A stretch of 64,000 bases of DNA from CBDDEC01 sp965198045 (lineage in GTDB: Bacteria > Chloroflexota > Dehalococcoidia > UBA2979): positions 62,001 to 126,000 of the forward strand of contig CBDAOL010000008.1 of NCBI GenBank assembly GCA_965198045.1, given 5' to 3'. Below are positions 51,485-61,094 of the stretch, piece after piece (the first letter of the stretch is position 1; every line of letters starts with the position of its first letter). Position numbers and translations under genes: made by a program. The notes beneath the pieces are model-generated. The model had not been told where the DNA came from, searched no databases, and worked only from the letters and a program-made list of their open reading frames with translations.

Positions 51485-53875
51485 CTCGTTCCGCACGTTG
51501 GTGAACGGGATAAAGCGCCGCACAGCCATCCGCCACAGTCGGGCGCGCACCCGCCGGTAGGAGTTCTCGAGCACGTCGACATCGTGCTCCGTCTCCTCGT
51601 GATCCTCGGCGTAGCGCTCCAGCGTGTAGGACTCGCCGAGGCGGCGCAGCGCGGTCGGTTCGCCGAGCAGCGGCGTCAAGTCGGCCATCGCCTCGTTCGG
51701 CGTGCGCGTCGTTGGAATCTCGATCCCGGCGAGCGAGGACAGGCGTATCACCTTCGACCAGCGACTCGCGGCAGCGGTCATGTTGCGGAACTGGTACAGC
51801 CAGTAGAACCGCACCGCCAGCACCACCACGACGACCACCGTGCCGACGATGACGACGAAGCTGAGGAACTGTACGAGTGCGGCCCCCGCTGCGACGACGA
51901 GGCCGTCGTCGCTCCCCGCCTCGTCGTCGCCCAGCAGATCGAATGCGCCTCCGGCCAGTTCAAGCTCGAGGATGTCCTCAAAGAGCAGCTCCTCGAGTTC
52001 CTCGCTCAGCAGGTTGGCGCCCTCCAGCGCCGCAAGTCTGGCCCGCAGGTCGGCGTCGTCGCCGGGCCGTGCGACCACGCTGCGACCCGGCGCCGGCGTC
52101 GGGTTGAACTCGATCCAGCCGAGGCCTGGGAAATAGACCTCGGTCCACGCGAACGCAGACTCCTCGGTCAGGATGTACTCCTTGCTATCGGGGTCGATGT
52201 TCGCCTCGTCCAGCACGAACCCGACCGCGACCCGAGTCGGGATGCCCTGGGTCCGCAGGAGGACGGCCATCGCGCTCGCGAAGTGGTCGAAGTAGCCTGC
52301 CTTCTCCGTAAAGAGGAAGTGCTCCGTGGCGTCAGCACCCGGCGGCGGACCTTCCACGCGGAGGCTGTACGGGAACGTCGTGCGCAGGTAATTCTCGACG
52401 CGCGTCGCCGACTCGTACGGCGAGACGGAGTCTGCGGTCAGTGTGTTGCCGAGGTCGAAGACAATGGACGGGAGCGAGTCCGGCAACGCCAGATAATCGC
52501 TGCGAATCTCGATCGGATAGTCGTTCCCGGATGCCACCAGCGTCGCGATGGAGGCGGCCGAGCGCGAGCCAACGCTCGCGTAGATGTCACCGATCGACAG
52601 CCGCGTGTCAGGCACCAGGGCCAGCGGGTTCAGGTCCGCGTCCAGGACGACCTGCGAGTCCACGTCGGTGGCCAGGGCATCGCCCGGCGTCAGGAGTCGG
52701 CGGTCCGGCCCCTCACCGACCACCACGATGTCGACGGCAATCGGCTCGCGGAACTCGGCCACGGTCGCGGCGCTGCCGAACGTCGCCGCCTCGACGGAGG
52801 TCGACAACTCGGCGACGGCATCAGCGCCGGAGACCTTCCAACCGTTGCCCAGGTACTCGTCGTAGGTCGCACCACGGAGGTAGCCGTCCTCCTCGGCGGT
52901 CACGCGGTAGAGCTCGGCCTCGCTGAGCCGGATGCCACCTCGCAGCGGCATCGAGCCGCCGAAGGTGTGGACGGGTCGGTTCTCCTTCGACCCGATACCG
53001 ATGAACAGCTGGCCCAGGCTGTCGATGCGGTCGTTCACCGGCTGGAAGACGCGGTCCCAGGTGCTGGCGACCGGCCCCCAGTTGTTCGCCGTCGGCACGA
53101 TCCAGGCACCGATGATCAGGATGATCCCGACCCAGGCCGAGACGAAGAGCACCTCCAGGGACATGAGCTCCGGGGGCGCCACGTGATCCTTGCCCCACCG
53201 CTCCTCGGAGCGTTGGAAGTGCATCCGCGTGATCAACAGCGCGCCGGCGAAGAGGAAGAAGACGAACGCGAACGAGGGCTCGCCCGGCAGATAGGAAATG
53301 TTCGTCAGCAGCACGAAGCCGCCGGGCACCAGCGCGATCCAGGCGTTGCGCCAGCGCACGACCGACCACGTCGAGACGAACGACACGGTGAAGACCACGA
53401 GTACGAGGATCACGACAAACGGCAACTCGTCAGTCGAGACGCCGCCCGAGATCAGCTCGCCGCCCCAGTCGCGCAGCCGGATCCAGAACTCGGACCAGCG
53501 CGCGGTGACGCCTGTACCCAGCAGCGGATCGGCGAGCCGCATCGTGTGCATGACCAGCGCGGTCGTGACCGCCGCGCCGATCGCCAGTCCGCCGAGCGCC
53601 ACATACCGACCGCTCCAGCGCGTGTGTGTGAGCACCCACGCGCCGCCGAACGCGAACATCGAGGCGACCAGCAACGACGGCATCTCGTCGACCCAGTTGG
53701 TGCTCTCGAGCGAGCTGACCACTGGGAATTGGACGAGGACGATCAACCCGAAGGTGATCCACTCCTCGAGCGAGCGCATGTAAGCCGGGAGCCGGAAGCG
53801 CGCGGGCTCGGGCTCGGGCCGCTCCCCGGGGACAGAGGTCGTGTTGAACAGCTCCTCGAAGGTCGAACTCGCCAT
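51461..53875 (-). CDS. membrane transglutaminase-like protein with substituted catalytic triad
   Basis: An 804-residue TgpA/DUF3488-type protein. About six N-terminal helices (residues 35-280) are followed by a large extracytoplasmic region, a transglutaminase-core fold (about 500-600), another transmembrane helix (about 655-680) and a cytoplasmic helical tail (DUF4129-like position). The core blocks are easy to place, but the three catalytic positions are changed. The Cys position is Phe529 (GYFDHFASAMAVLLR), the His position is Phe575 (SAFAWTEVYFPGLGW), and the Asp position is Asn591 (FNPTP). It should therefore not be an active transglutaminase or protease. It lies with DUF58 and MoxR genes on the same strand, as active relatives do. 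Confidence 0.85.
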   Translation of the reverse strand: MASSTFEELFNTTSVPGERPEPEPARFRLPAYMRSLEEWITFGLIVLVQFPVVSSLESTNWVDEMPSLLVASMFAFGGAWVLTHTRWSGRYVALGGLAIGAAVTTALVMHTMRLADPLLGTGVTARWSEFWIRLRDWGGELISGGVSTDELPFVVILVLVVFTVSFVSTWSVVRWRNAWIALVPGGFVLLTNISYLPGEPSFAFVFFLFAGALLITRMHFQRSEERWGKDHVAPPELMSLEVLFVSAWVGIILIIGAWIVPTANNWGPVASTWDRVFQPVNDRIDSLGQLFIGIGSKENRPVHTFGGSMPLRGGIRLSEAELYRVTAEEDGYLRGATYDEYLGNGWKVSGADAVAELSTSVEAATFGSAATVAEFREPIAVDIVVVGEGPDRRLLTPGDALATDVDSQVVLDADLNPLALVPDTRLSIGDIYASVGSRSAASIATLVASGNDYPIEIRSDYLALPDSLPSIVFDLGNTLTADSVSPYESATRVENYLRTTFPYSLRVEGPPPGADATEHFLFTEKAGYFDHFASAMAVLLRTQGIPTRVAVGFVLDEANIDPDSKEYILTEESAFAWTEVYFPGLGWIEFNPTPAPGRSVVARPGDDADLRARLAALEGANLLSEELEELLFEDILELELAGGAFDLLGDDEAGSDDGLVVAAGAALVQFLSFVVIVGTVVVVVVLAVRFYWLYQFRNMTAAASRWSKVIRLSSLAGIEIPTTRTPNEAMADLTPLLGEPTALRRLGESYTLERYAEDHEETEHDVDVLENSYRRVRARLWRMAVRRFIPFTNVRNELPSHRPA

Positions 53876-53886
53876 CGACGTCCGCC

Positions 53887-55146
53887 CTACTGTCCCGCTG
53901 CCGCGGCCGCGCCGGCATCGGCGCCTGCCGTGAGCACGCGCTCGAGGTCATCTTGCTGCTTGACGGTGTAGGCGTAGATCCCGCCCGAGGCGAGCGTTGA
54001 GTAGACGCCGAGCGGGCTCTCGCCCGCGCCGAACGTGTCGGCCTCGAGCAGCACGGCCGCCACCTTCACGCCCCGACCGCCGAAGGACATCAATGTCAGC
54101 GCCCAATCCTCGAGGGCGCTCGCGGTCACCACGACCACGGTCGTGTGCCGCCCGAAGCGGCGCGATTCCTCCATCAACAGGCTCGTCAGCGGCACATCTC
54201 CGACCGCCCGCGCCAACGCCAGTGACTCGAGGATGCGCGTGTAGTGGTTCTGTCCCCGGTCGGGCTCGTCGATACGCAGATCGTCCCCGAACGAGATCAT
54301 CCCCACGGAGCGATGGGCGTTCGTGAAGTAGCGAGCGATCGAGGCGGCGATCGAGACCGCTACTTCCTCCGTCGAATCTTCGCCTTCGCCCATGTGCTGG
54401 CTGCGCTCCAGGTCGAGCACGATCCAAATGTCGCTGGCCGGGTCGAGCTCGAACTGCTTGATCATGATGTCGCCGGTCCGCGCCGTCGCCGGCCAGTGGA
54501 TGCGGTTGAAGGAGTCACCCGGCGCGTACTCGCGCACGCCCGACACGTTCGGAGTGATGTTGTGCGTGCGTCGCCGGATCCGCCCCTCGCCGGGAAGGTT
54601 GGCCGCCGGGAGGTAGAAGTTCGGCAGCTCGGGCGCGTTTGGATACACGAGGACGGTCGTGATGTCGCCGAACGTGCGCGTGAAGCGGAAGAAACCGAAC
54701 GGGTCGGTAGCCGTGACGCGCACCGGGCCGATCTCGTAGAGCCCGCGTAGCCGCGTGGCCGTGCGGTACGTCCACGCGGTGACGCCACGCGCGCCGAGGG
54801 TGAACACGCGCTTCGAGCTGTGCCCGGGGATCGACGCCGGATCCTCGACCTCGAGCCACACCTTGGGCAGCCACGACCGCGAACGGACCACGACGCGGCC
54901 CTCCAGCGGTTGGCCCTGCGTCACGCGCTGCGTTGTGCGCTGTACGTCCACCTCGAGGCCGTTGGCCATCGAGCGCGTCCAGAAGTAGAGCAGCGGAAGC
55001 GCGAAGAGCACCACGTAGGAGAGACGGAACAGCAGCCAGAAGCCGGTCGCAAAGCCGAGGAACGCGCACAGCAGCGCCGCGACCACCGCCACCAGGATGT
55101 TCTGGTGACGCCCCGACCAGGTGCTGAATGCGAGGAGTGTATCCAC
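53887..55146 (-). CDS. DUF58 membrane protein (cluster 2)
   Basis: A 419-residue DUF58 protein of the membrane-anchored type. Two N-terminal helices (about 18-60) come first, then a beta-rich domain, then the family core with PGDSFNRIHWPATARTGDIMIKQFE and VWA-like strands (IWIVLDLERSQHM, VGMISFGDDLR, TTVVVVTAS). I start at GTG 55146 with GGAGAGG upstream; 26 more codons are open but would overlap MoxR. It lies 26 nt after the MoxR gene. It differs from the soluble DUF58 of cluster 1, so the two clusters are not a recent duplication. Confidence 0.88.
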   Translation of the reverse strand: MDTLLAFSTWSGRHQNILVAVVAALLCAFLGFATGFWLLFRLSYVVLFALPLLYFWTRSMANGLEVDVQRTTQRVTQGQPLEGRVVVRSRSWLPKVWLEVEDPASIPGHSSKRVFTLGARGVTAWTYRTATRLRGLYEIGPVRVTATDPFGFFRFTRTFGDITTVLVYPNAPELPNFYLPAANLPGEGRIRRRTHNITPNVSGVREYAPGDSFNRIHWPATARTGDIMIKQFELDPASDIWIVLDLERSQHMGEGEDSTEEVAVSIAASIARYFTNAHRSVGMISFGDDLRIDEPDRGQNHYTRILESLALARAVGDVPLTSLLMEESRRFGRHTTVVVVTASALEDWALTLMSFGGRGVKVAAVLLEADTFGAGESPLGVYSTLASGGIYAYTVKQQDDLERVLTAGADAGAAAAAGQ

Positions 55147-55172
55147 CCTCGACGGCCTCTCCTTGCGTGCGG

Positions 55173-56159
55173 CTAGGTGCCGCCGCGGGCGCGCACGCCC
55201 GGTACCGGCACGCGTTCGATGCAATCGTCGACGATCTGCCCGGCGTCGATCTCGCGAACGCGAGCGCCCGGCGCCACGATCACGCGGTGGCCCAGCGTCG
55301 GGTAGGCGAGCACCTTGACGTCGTCGGGCTGGATGAAGTCGCGCCCGTCGAGCATCGCCAGCGCCTGAGCCGCGCGCATCAGCGCCAGCGAACCTCGAGG
55401 CGACGCGCCGAGGTAGGCGGACTCATGCTCGCGCGTCGCGTTTACCAGGCTGACGATGTACTGCTTGATCAGCGGGTCGACATACGTCCGCGATACGGCC
55501 GCCTGTAGCTCGACGACCTCCTCGGCGGAGGTGATGGCGGGCAGATCATCTATGGGATGCGTCGTCTGCTGCGCATCCATGATCAGGACCTCGTCCGTCG
55601 GGCTCGGGTAGCCCATGTGAATGCGGAGCAGGAAGCGGTCGAGCTGCGCCTCGGGCAGCGGGAACGTGCCTTCGTACTCGATCGGGTTCTGCGTCGCCAT
55701 GATCATCGACGGCCGCGGGAGAGGGCGAGTGACACCGTCGACGGTGACGGTGCGCTCCTCCATCGCCTCCAGGAGCGCGGACTGGGTCTTCGGCGTCGCG
55801 CGGTTCACCTCATCCGCGAGCACGACCTGGGTCATGATCGGCCCGGGCCGGAACACGAACTCGTTGGTCGATTGCTGGTAGACGGAGACGCCGGTGACGT
55901 CCGTCGGCAGCAGGTCGGGTGTGAACTGGATGCGTGAGAACTCGCATCCCGTGGACCGTGCGAGGGCGCGGGCCAGCATGGTCTTACCCGTGCCCGGCAC
56001 GTCTTCGATCAGTAGATGGCCCCTGCAGAGCAGGGTGATCAGCGCCAGTCGCGCCTCGTGAGTCTTGCCAATGATGACTTTCTCGACGTTGTCGAGGATG
56101 CGCGCGCTTACGGCGTTGGCGTCGTCCAAGGAGCCCTCCCCAGCAGTTCCGTTCGGCAC
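55173..56159 (-). CDS. MoxR-family AAA+ ATPase (cluster 2)
   Basis: A 328-residue MoxR ATPase: Walker A EDVPGTGKTMLA, Walker B VVLADEVNRATPK, and MATQNPIEYEGTFPLPEAQLDRF. It keeps a canonical Gly-Thr-Gly-Lys P-loop where the cluster 1 copy has Leu-Ala-Lys. GTG start with a weak ribosome site. It heads the minus-strand unit MoxR-DUF58-transglutaminase-like. Confidence 0.93.
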   Translation of the reverse strand: MPNGTAGEGSLDDANAVSARILDNVEKVIIGKTHEARLALITLLCRGHLLIEDVPGTGKTMLARALARSTGCEFSRIQFTPDLLPTDVTGVSVYQQSTNEFVFRPGPIMTQVVLADEVNRATPKTQSALLEAMEERTVTVDGVTRPLPRPSMIMATQNPIEYEGTFPLPEAQLDRFLLRIHMGYPSPTDEVLIMDAQQTTHPIDDLPAITSAEEVVELQAAVSRTYVDPLIKQYIVSLVNATREHESAYLGASPRGSLALMRAAQALAMLDGRDFIQPDDVKVLAYPTLGHRVIVAPGARVREIDAGQIVDDCIERVPVPGVRARGGT

Positions 56160-56437
56160 CGCTGCCGACTCGCCCTCGTGCTCGCAACCACTGTGGAACC
56201 AAGGTCACGGACACGGAGCGCGGGTCTTCAGCGTGGTGGTGTAGGTACGCCCGGCAAGCGTTCTTGCGGGCAGCGATGACGCGAGTATACCGGATCGAGG
56301 CCGGAGGTTCGGGGTCGAGCGCTACCATCCCGCTATCTGCTGCACTACGCTCGGCCGCGCCACCACAGCGAGCGAGGTGCCTCCTGAGCAGTCCGTTCCC
56401 GGGCGCGCCGCAGCGCCCGCTTCCCAGCTATGCCTCG

Positions 56438-57502
56438 ATGCGTGTTCGCCTCGCGGTCGTGCTGCTCGCGGTCCTCATCCTCGTCGGCGCGGCCGCGATC
56501 GGCGCCTCGCTGCGCGACGAGGACGATGCCGGCCTGATCGTGACCACCTCGAGCCCATCGCCCACCGTCGAGGGCTCGACCAACACGCCAACGGCCACCC
56601 CCACGCCCACACCAACCGTCACGCCGACACCGACCTCAACGCCCACTCCCGAGCCAACGCGTGCACCAGCCACAGTTGAACTGCTGCCGTCAGAAGTGGG
56701 GCGAGGCGAGACCTTGCTCATCACCGTGCAGGCCTCGGGCGCCGCCTCCGGCGCGATCGCCCTCCGTGGCGAGCTCTTCCCCCTCGTCGTCGACGGCGAC
56801 CGGCTGTTCGCCGTGGTCGGCATACCCCTCGACGCCACACTCGGCCCCGTCGAGGTCGTAGCGACCACGCTCGACGGCGGCGGCGCTCAACTCCACCGGC
56901 TCCTCGCAACGTTCGAGGTCGTCGAGGTGGAGCGGCCAATCGACTTCCTGACGCTGACCGAGGAGGAGGCGTCTGTGCTGACGCCGGAGGCAGCCATCGA
57001 GGAGCGGCAGCTGCGAACCGAACAGTTCGCCGAGTTCGACCGCGAACGCCGCTGGCGCGGGCTGTTCCGCCTGCCCGCCCAGGGCATCATGACCACGCAG
57101 TTTGGCTCAGGCCGCTCCACGAACGGCGGTCCCGTTGGCAACTTCCACACCGGCACCGACATCGCAGCCGCCCGCGGCACTGCGGTGACCGCGCCGGCGG
57201 CCGCTCGCGTCGCCTGGGTCGGCGCGATGCCCATCCGCGGCAACAGCGTCATCCTCGACCATGGCGCAGGCGTGCTCACTGGCTACCACCACCTCGACGA
57301 GTCGAACGTCGAGGCCGGACAGAGCATCGAAGCGGGCGTGGTGCTCGGGCTGATGGGCTCGACCGGGCTCTCCACCGGGCCGCATCTGCACTGGGAGATG
57401 ACGATCTACGGCGTCAACGTGGATCCGATGACCTGGACCAGCGTCGACTTCACGCCAGTGCCCGAGACGACCGCCAGCGCTGCTGCAGACACCGAACCCT
57501 AG
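56438..57502 (+). CDS. M23 family metallopeptidase, membrane anchored
   Basis: A 354-residue cell-wall endopeptidase of the LytM type. A single N-terminal helix (about 5-27) is followed by a Thr-Pro linker (about 37-78), a beta-rich domain, and the peptidase domain. Zinc ligands are intact: His237 and Asp241 (HTGTD) and His316-Leu-His318 (GPHLHW). The start is uncertain: the frame is open to 56264, but ATG 56438 puts the membrane segment at the N-terminus. Its TAG overlaps the stop of rsmE on the other strand. It implies peptidoglycan or similar cross-linked wall in this organism. Confidence 0.87.
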   Translation: MRVRLAVVLLAVLILVGAAAIGASLRDEDDAGLIVTTSSPSPTVEGSTNTPTATPTPTPTVTPTPTSTPTPEPTRAPATVELLPSEVGRGETLLITVQASGAASGAIALRGELFPLVVDGDRLFAVVGIPLDATLGPVEVVATTLDGGGAQLHRLLATFEVVEVERPIDFLTLTEEEASVLTPEAAIEERQLRTEQFAEFDRERRWRGLFRLPAQGIMTTQFGSGRSTNGGPVGNFHTGTDIAAARGTAVTAPAAARVAWVGAMPIRGNSVILDHGAGVLTGYHHLDESNVEAGQSIEAGVVLGLMGSTGLSTGPHLHWEMTIYGVNVDPMTWTSVDFTPVPETTASAAADTEP

Positions 57503-58209
57503 TTGCTCGCGGTTGCCTCGAGGGCGTAGGCGAGCGCGACGATCGCCGCCGTCTCGACACGCAGCGATTGCTGACCGAGCGTGACGAGCAGCGCGCCCTG
57601 CTCACGCCAGGCGGCGCGCTCCTCGTCGCGCCACCCGCCCTCCGGCCCGATCGCGATGCCAATGCGGCGCGCGGTCGCGCCCTCGCCGCGGGCTGCAAGC
57701 GCCTCCGCGATCGTCGGCAGCGGATCGTCGGTCAGATCAGCTACCAACATCAGGTCGATCCCGTCGAGGGTGTCCTCGACGGTGGGGACGATGGCGCGAC
57801 GGCACTGCTCAGCGGCGGAGACGGCGAGGCGTTCCCAGCGTGCGAGCCGCCCGCCACCAGGCTGCAGCACAGCACGCATCGCCTCGAGGGGTACGAACGC
57901 CGCTACGCCCAGCTCGGTGGCCTTCTCGATGATCCAGTCGCCGCGCTGGGCGCGCGGGAAGGCGCAGCAGAGCACGATGTCGACCGGCGCCTCGGGCGGT
58001 GGCTCGACCGCGTCGAGGAGCGCCAGCGTCACCTCGACGCCACTGACGGCAGCGACGCGCACCTCGCGCTCATGACCGCGACCGTCGAACACGCGCAGGT
58101 GGTCGCCGGTCTGCACGCGCAGCACCCGCGCCAGCCGGTGCCCGGCGTCACCGTCGAGGACCGCCGTCGCGCCCACGAACCGCTCGGGGTCCAGGTAGCG
58201 GCGGATCAC
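57499..58209 (-). CDS. rsmE: 16S rRNA m3U1498 methyltransferase
   Basis: A SPOUT-class enzyme that methylates U1498 of 16S rRNA. The 236-residue protein has an N-terminal PUA-like domain and the C-terminal knotted domain with IAIGPEGGWRDEE and VTLGQQSLRVETAAI, the SAM-binding trefoil. I start at GTG 58209, which overlaps the prmA stop by 4 nt; nine more codons upstream are open. It is at the 3' end of the dnaK-dnaJ-prmA unit. Confidence 0.92.
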   Translation of the reverse strand: MIRRYLDPERFVGATAVLDGDAGHRLARVLRVQTGDHLRVFDGRGHEREVRVAAVSGVEVTLALLDAVEPPPEAPVDIVLCCAFPRAQRGDWIIEKATELGVAAFVPLEAMRAVLQPGGGRLARWERLAVSAAEQCRRAIVPTVEDTLDGIDLMLVADLTDDPLPTIAEALAARGEGATARRIGIAIGPEGGWRDEERAAWREQGALLVTLGQQSLRVETAAIVALAYALEATASN

Positions 58210-59123
58210 GGACGCACCCCCATCAGCACGCACCAACCCTCCTCGGTCGCCTCGTCCCGCAACCCGAGGCCAGCGGCGACGGCCGCCGCTGCGACCTCGT
58301 CACGGTCACGCGCGAGGAACCCGCCGAGTATGACCCGTCCGCCCGGCGCAAGCAGCGCCGCCATCGGACCTGCCAGCTCGACTGCAACCGTCGAGGAGAT
58401 GTTGGCGACGATCACATCGAACGGCGCACGCTGGCGAGCCACATCGACGCTGCCGACGAGCAGGTCGAGGCGAGGGCCCACGCCGTTAGCCTCCGCGTTC
58501 TGCCGCGCGATCTCGACCGCATGCTCGTCGATGTCGCAGCCCAGCACCGCGCGTGCGCCGAGTTTCGCTGCAGCGATGGCCAGCACGCCCGACCCGCACC
58601 CCACGTCGAGGACGGCTCCGCCCTCGACGTGCGCCCACTCAACCGCGGCCAGGCAGAGTCGCGTCGTCGCGTGCTGGCCGGTGCCGAACGCAGCGCCGGG
58701 ATCGAGCGTGATCACCATGCGCTCGGACGAGGGCGGCTCCAGCCAGCTCGGACACAGCAGCAGCCGCTCACCGACCTCGATCGGCACGTAGAACCGCCGC
58801 CACTCCTCGACCCACTCGACCGGCGTCATCACCGTCCAGCGCAAGCGACGCAGCGTCGCCTGCAACGGCAGCGATGCCAGCCGTCGGCGCACATCTCGAC
58901 GCGTCCACGCATCGACGGGTGCCGGGAAGAACGCGCGCAATACCGTTGGCTCATCGAGCAGGTCGTAGGCGAAGTCGGCATCATCGCGCGGGCGGATCGA
59001 GGGCTCCTCGACGACGCCACCCGGGGCCATCGAAGTGAGTGCGTCGGCGACGAGGTCGGCATCCGCCACATCGACGCGCGTCGTCAGCTCGACCCAGCTC
59101 TCACTCGGTCCTGGTTGGTTCAC
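58206..59123 (-). CDS. prmA: ribosomal protein L11 methyltransferase
   Basis: Methylates lysines and the N-terminus of L11. The 305-residue protein has the N-terminal substrate-recognition domain and the SAM domain with the PrmA signature DPGAAFGTGQHATT, then VLDVGCGSGVLAIAA and VANISSTVAVELA (the family NI loop). GTG start. The dnaJ-prmA-rsmE order is widely conserved in bacteria. Confidence 0.94.
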   Translation of the reverse strand: MNQPGPSESWVELTTRVDVADADLVADALTSMAPGGVVEEPSIRPRDDADFAYDLLDEPTVLRAFFPAPVDAWTRRDVRRRLASLPLQATLRRLRWTVMTPVEWVEEWRRFYVPIEVGERLLLCPSWLEPPSSERMVITLDPGAAFGTGQHATTRLCLAAVEWAHVEGGAVLDVGCGSGVLAIAAAKLGARAVLGCDIDEHAVEIARQNAEANGVGPRLDLLVGSVDVARQRAPFDVIVANISSTVAVELAGPMAALLAPGGRVILGGFLARDRDEVAAAAVAAGLGLRDEATEEGWCVLMGVRP

Positions 59124-59147
59124 GGTGATCGGTCGCCTGCGGAACCG

Positions 59148-60266
59148 CTAGCCGGAAAAGGCGCCGCGAAGCCTGTCGAACAGCGAGTCGCCGCCGTGCG
59201 GAACCTCGGGGGTGCCGAGCGAGGTCGCGAGTTGCTGCATCAACTCCTGCTGCTCCTCGCTGAGCTTCGTCGGCGTCACGACGAAGGTGCGTACGAGGAG
59301 ATCGCCCCGCCCGCCGCCACGGACGTGGGGCACGCCATAGCCGTCGAGCGAGAGCACGGTGCCGTGCTGCGTCCCGGCCTTCACATTGATTTCGATCTCT
59401 TCGCCGTCAATCGTCGGGATCTCGACGCGTGTGCCGAGCGCAGCCTGCGCGACGTTCAACGGCAGGTCGAACACCAGGTCATCGTTGATGCGCTCGAAGC
59501 GCTGGTCGGGCCGCACGTCGATCTCGACATAGAGATTGCCGGAGGGGCCGCCTCGGAGGCCCGCATCGCCCTCGCCCGCCACGCGGATCTGCGCGCCCGA
59601 GTCCACGCCGGCCGGGATCTTGATCGTGCGGCGCACCTTCGTACGCTTGATGCCGCGCCCATTGCACGTCTCGCACGCGTCCGTCACGACCGACCCGACG
59701 CCGCGGCAGCTCGTACAGGTGGCGACGTTGACGAACTGTCCGAAGAGCGACTGCTGGACGCGGCGCAGCTCGCCGGAGCCCTGACAGTCGGGACACTCGC
59801 CTCGTGCGCCGCCGTCTCGCTGGCCGGTGGCGTTGCAGTCGGGGCACGACTCCGTCCGCTGGAAGTTCAGCCGCTTCTCGGCGCCGAAGACCGCCTCCTC
59901 GAAGTCGAGCTTCGTCGACATCTGAATGTCGGCCCCCCGCTGCGCGGTCGCGCGTCGCGAGGCGGTGCCGCGGAAAAAGGCGTCGAAGATGTCGCCAAAC
60001 CCACCGAAGTTCTCGTGGCCCGCGAAGCCCTGACCGTTGCCGTTGACGCCCGCCATGCCAAAACGGTCGTAGCGCGAGCGCTTCTCCGGGTCGGACAGCA
60101 CCTCGTAGGCCGCGTTGACCTCCTTGAAGCGCTTCTCCGCGTCCTCGGCGTCGTTGCGGTCGGGGTGGAACTCCATGGCACGCTGACGGAACGCACGCTT
60201 CACCTCCTCGTCAGAGGCGCCGCGCTCGATCCCGAGGACGTTGTAGAGGTCGCGTTCGGTAGTCAT
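59148..60266 (-). CDS. dnaJ: chaperone DnaJ
   Basis: Hsp40 co-chaperone of DnaK, 372 residues. The J domain has His34-Pro35-Asp36. A Gly/Phe region follows (about 70-95), then four zinc-finger repeats (CPDCNATG, CPDCQGSG, CTSCRGVG, CETCNGRG) and the C-terminal substrate-binding domains. The ATG at 60266 has a TACAAT box only 9 nt upstream on the minus strand, so dnaJ may also be transcribed on its own as a leaderless message. Confidence 0.97.
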   Translation of the reverse strand: MTTERDLYNVLGIERGASDEEVKRAFRQRAMEFHPDRNDAEDAEKRFKEVNAAYEVLSDPEKRSRYDRFGMAGVNGNGQGFAGHENFGGFGDIFDAFFRGTASRRATAQRGADIQMSTKLDFEEAVFGAEKRLNFQRTESCPDCNATGQRDGGARGECPDCQGSGELRRVQQSLFGQFVNVATCTSCRGVGSVVTDACETCNGRGIKRTKVRRTIKIPAGVDSGAQIRVAGEGDAGLRGGPSGNLYVEIDVRPDQRFERINDDLVFDLPLNVAQAALGTRVEIPTIDGEEIEINVKAGTQHGTVLSLDGYGVPHVRGGGRGDLLVRTFVVTPTKLSEEQQELMQQLATSLGTPEVPHGGDSLFDRLRGAFSG

Positions 60267-60275
60267 CGACGGTCC

Positions 60276-60281
60276 ATTGTA
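60276..60281 (-). promoter_or_regulatory. -10 box ahead of dnaJ
   Basis: On the minus strand this reads TACAAT, 9 nt before the dnaJ ATG. The -35 is poor. It would give a nearly leaderless dnaJ transcript separate from the dnaK unit. Confidence 0.45.
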
Positions 60282-60323
60282 CCCGGGTGCCCGTTCTCGT
60301 TCCGTTCGAGTGCGTTGCGAGCC

Positions 60324-61094
60324 TTAGCTCGCCGGCTCGAGCAGCAGACTGCGCATCGAATCGAACATGTCCTCGGTCACGCCGATCTCGCGCAGATAGC
60401 CCAGCGGGCCACCGTATTCACGTTCGACGCCGTCGAGGAAGCCGCCGATCGCGTCGGCCGGCACGCCCATGAGGCGGCTGAACCTTGCACGATCCTCGTC
60501 CGAGAGCGGGCCTCGCTGCGCCTCGATCAGCGGCTCGACAAACGCCAGCTGCCGCGCCACATCGTCGTTCGTCAGTGCGTAGTCCGCCTCGATCGTCGCG
60601 CGGTCGACCCCCAGGACGGAGAGCGTGAGCGCCGTCGTGACACCGGTGCGGTCCTTGCCCGCCGTGCAGTGCACGAGCACGGGGTAGCTCGCCGGATCCG
60701 CGATCAGTTCAAACACGCGCAGCCACAGCGCCGAGTCGAAGCTGAGGTAGTTGAGGTAACGCTCGCCGGAGATCCCCGGGCCGATCCGATCGTCGAGAAT
60801 CTGTGTGCCGCCCGCGGGGATCACGGAGATCCACTCGCGTCGCGCGCCGAGATCCTCGAGCGGTCCCGGGCCCTGGTCCTTGAGCTCGTCGACACGGCGC
60901 AGATCGATCTGCGTCTGCACCGACAGCTCGCGCGCCCTCGCGAGGTCCGCCTCGGTCATGCGGTCCTGGCGCGCGGCCCGGTAGTAGCGGGACCAGTTCA
61001 CGGCACGACCATCGAGGCCGATGTAGCCGCCGATGTCGCGGAAGTTGAAACAACCGGCGAAGTCGATGTGGCGGTCAGATAACTTCGGGGTCAC
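60324..61094 (-). CDS. tyrosine-protein phosphatase, PtpB-like (second of pair)
   Basis: A 256-residue phosphatase. The active-site loop HCTAGKDRTG has Cys143 and Arg149, the HCx2GKDRTG form found in PtpB-type enzymes that act on phosphotyrosine and sometimes lipid phosphates. The N-terminus carries the family block FNFRDIGGYIGLDGRAVNWSR. No signal or membrane segment. It overlaps the upstream paralogue by ATGA and lies 57 nt before dnaJ. Confidence 0.88.
   Translation of the reverse strand: MTPKLSDRHIDFAGCFNFRDIGGYIGLDGRAVNWSRYYRAARQDRMTEADLARARELSVQTQIDLRRVDELKDQGPGPLEDLGARREWISVIPAGGTQILDDRIGPGISGERYLNYLSFDSALWLRVFELIADPASYPVLVHCTAGKDRTGVTTALTLSVLGVDRATIEADYALTNDDVARQLAFVEPLIEAQRGPLSDEDRARFSRLMGVPADAIGGFLDGVEREYGGPLGYLREIGVTEDMFDSMRSLLLEPAS

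Noticed and set aside
51584..53971. 795-codon plus-strand open frame
   Set aside because: Antisense shadow of the transglutaminase-like gene, which has membrane segments and conserved core blocks.
58521..61082. 853-codon plus-strand open frame
   Set aside because: Antisense shadow of prmA, dnaJ and a phosphatase; no domain or ribosome site.
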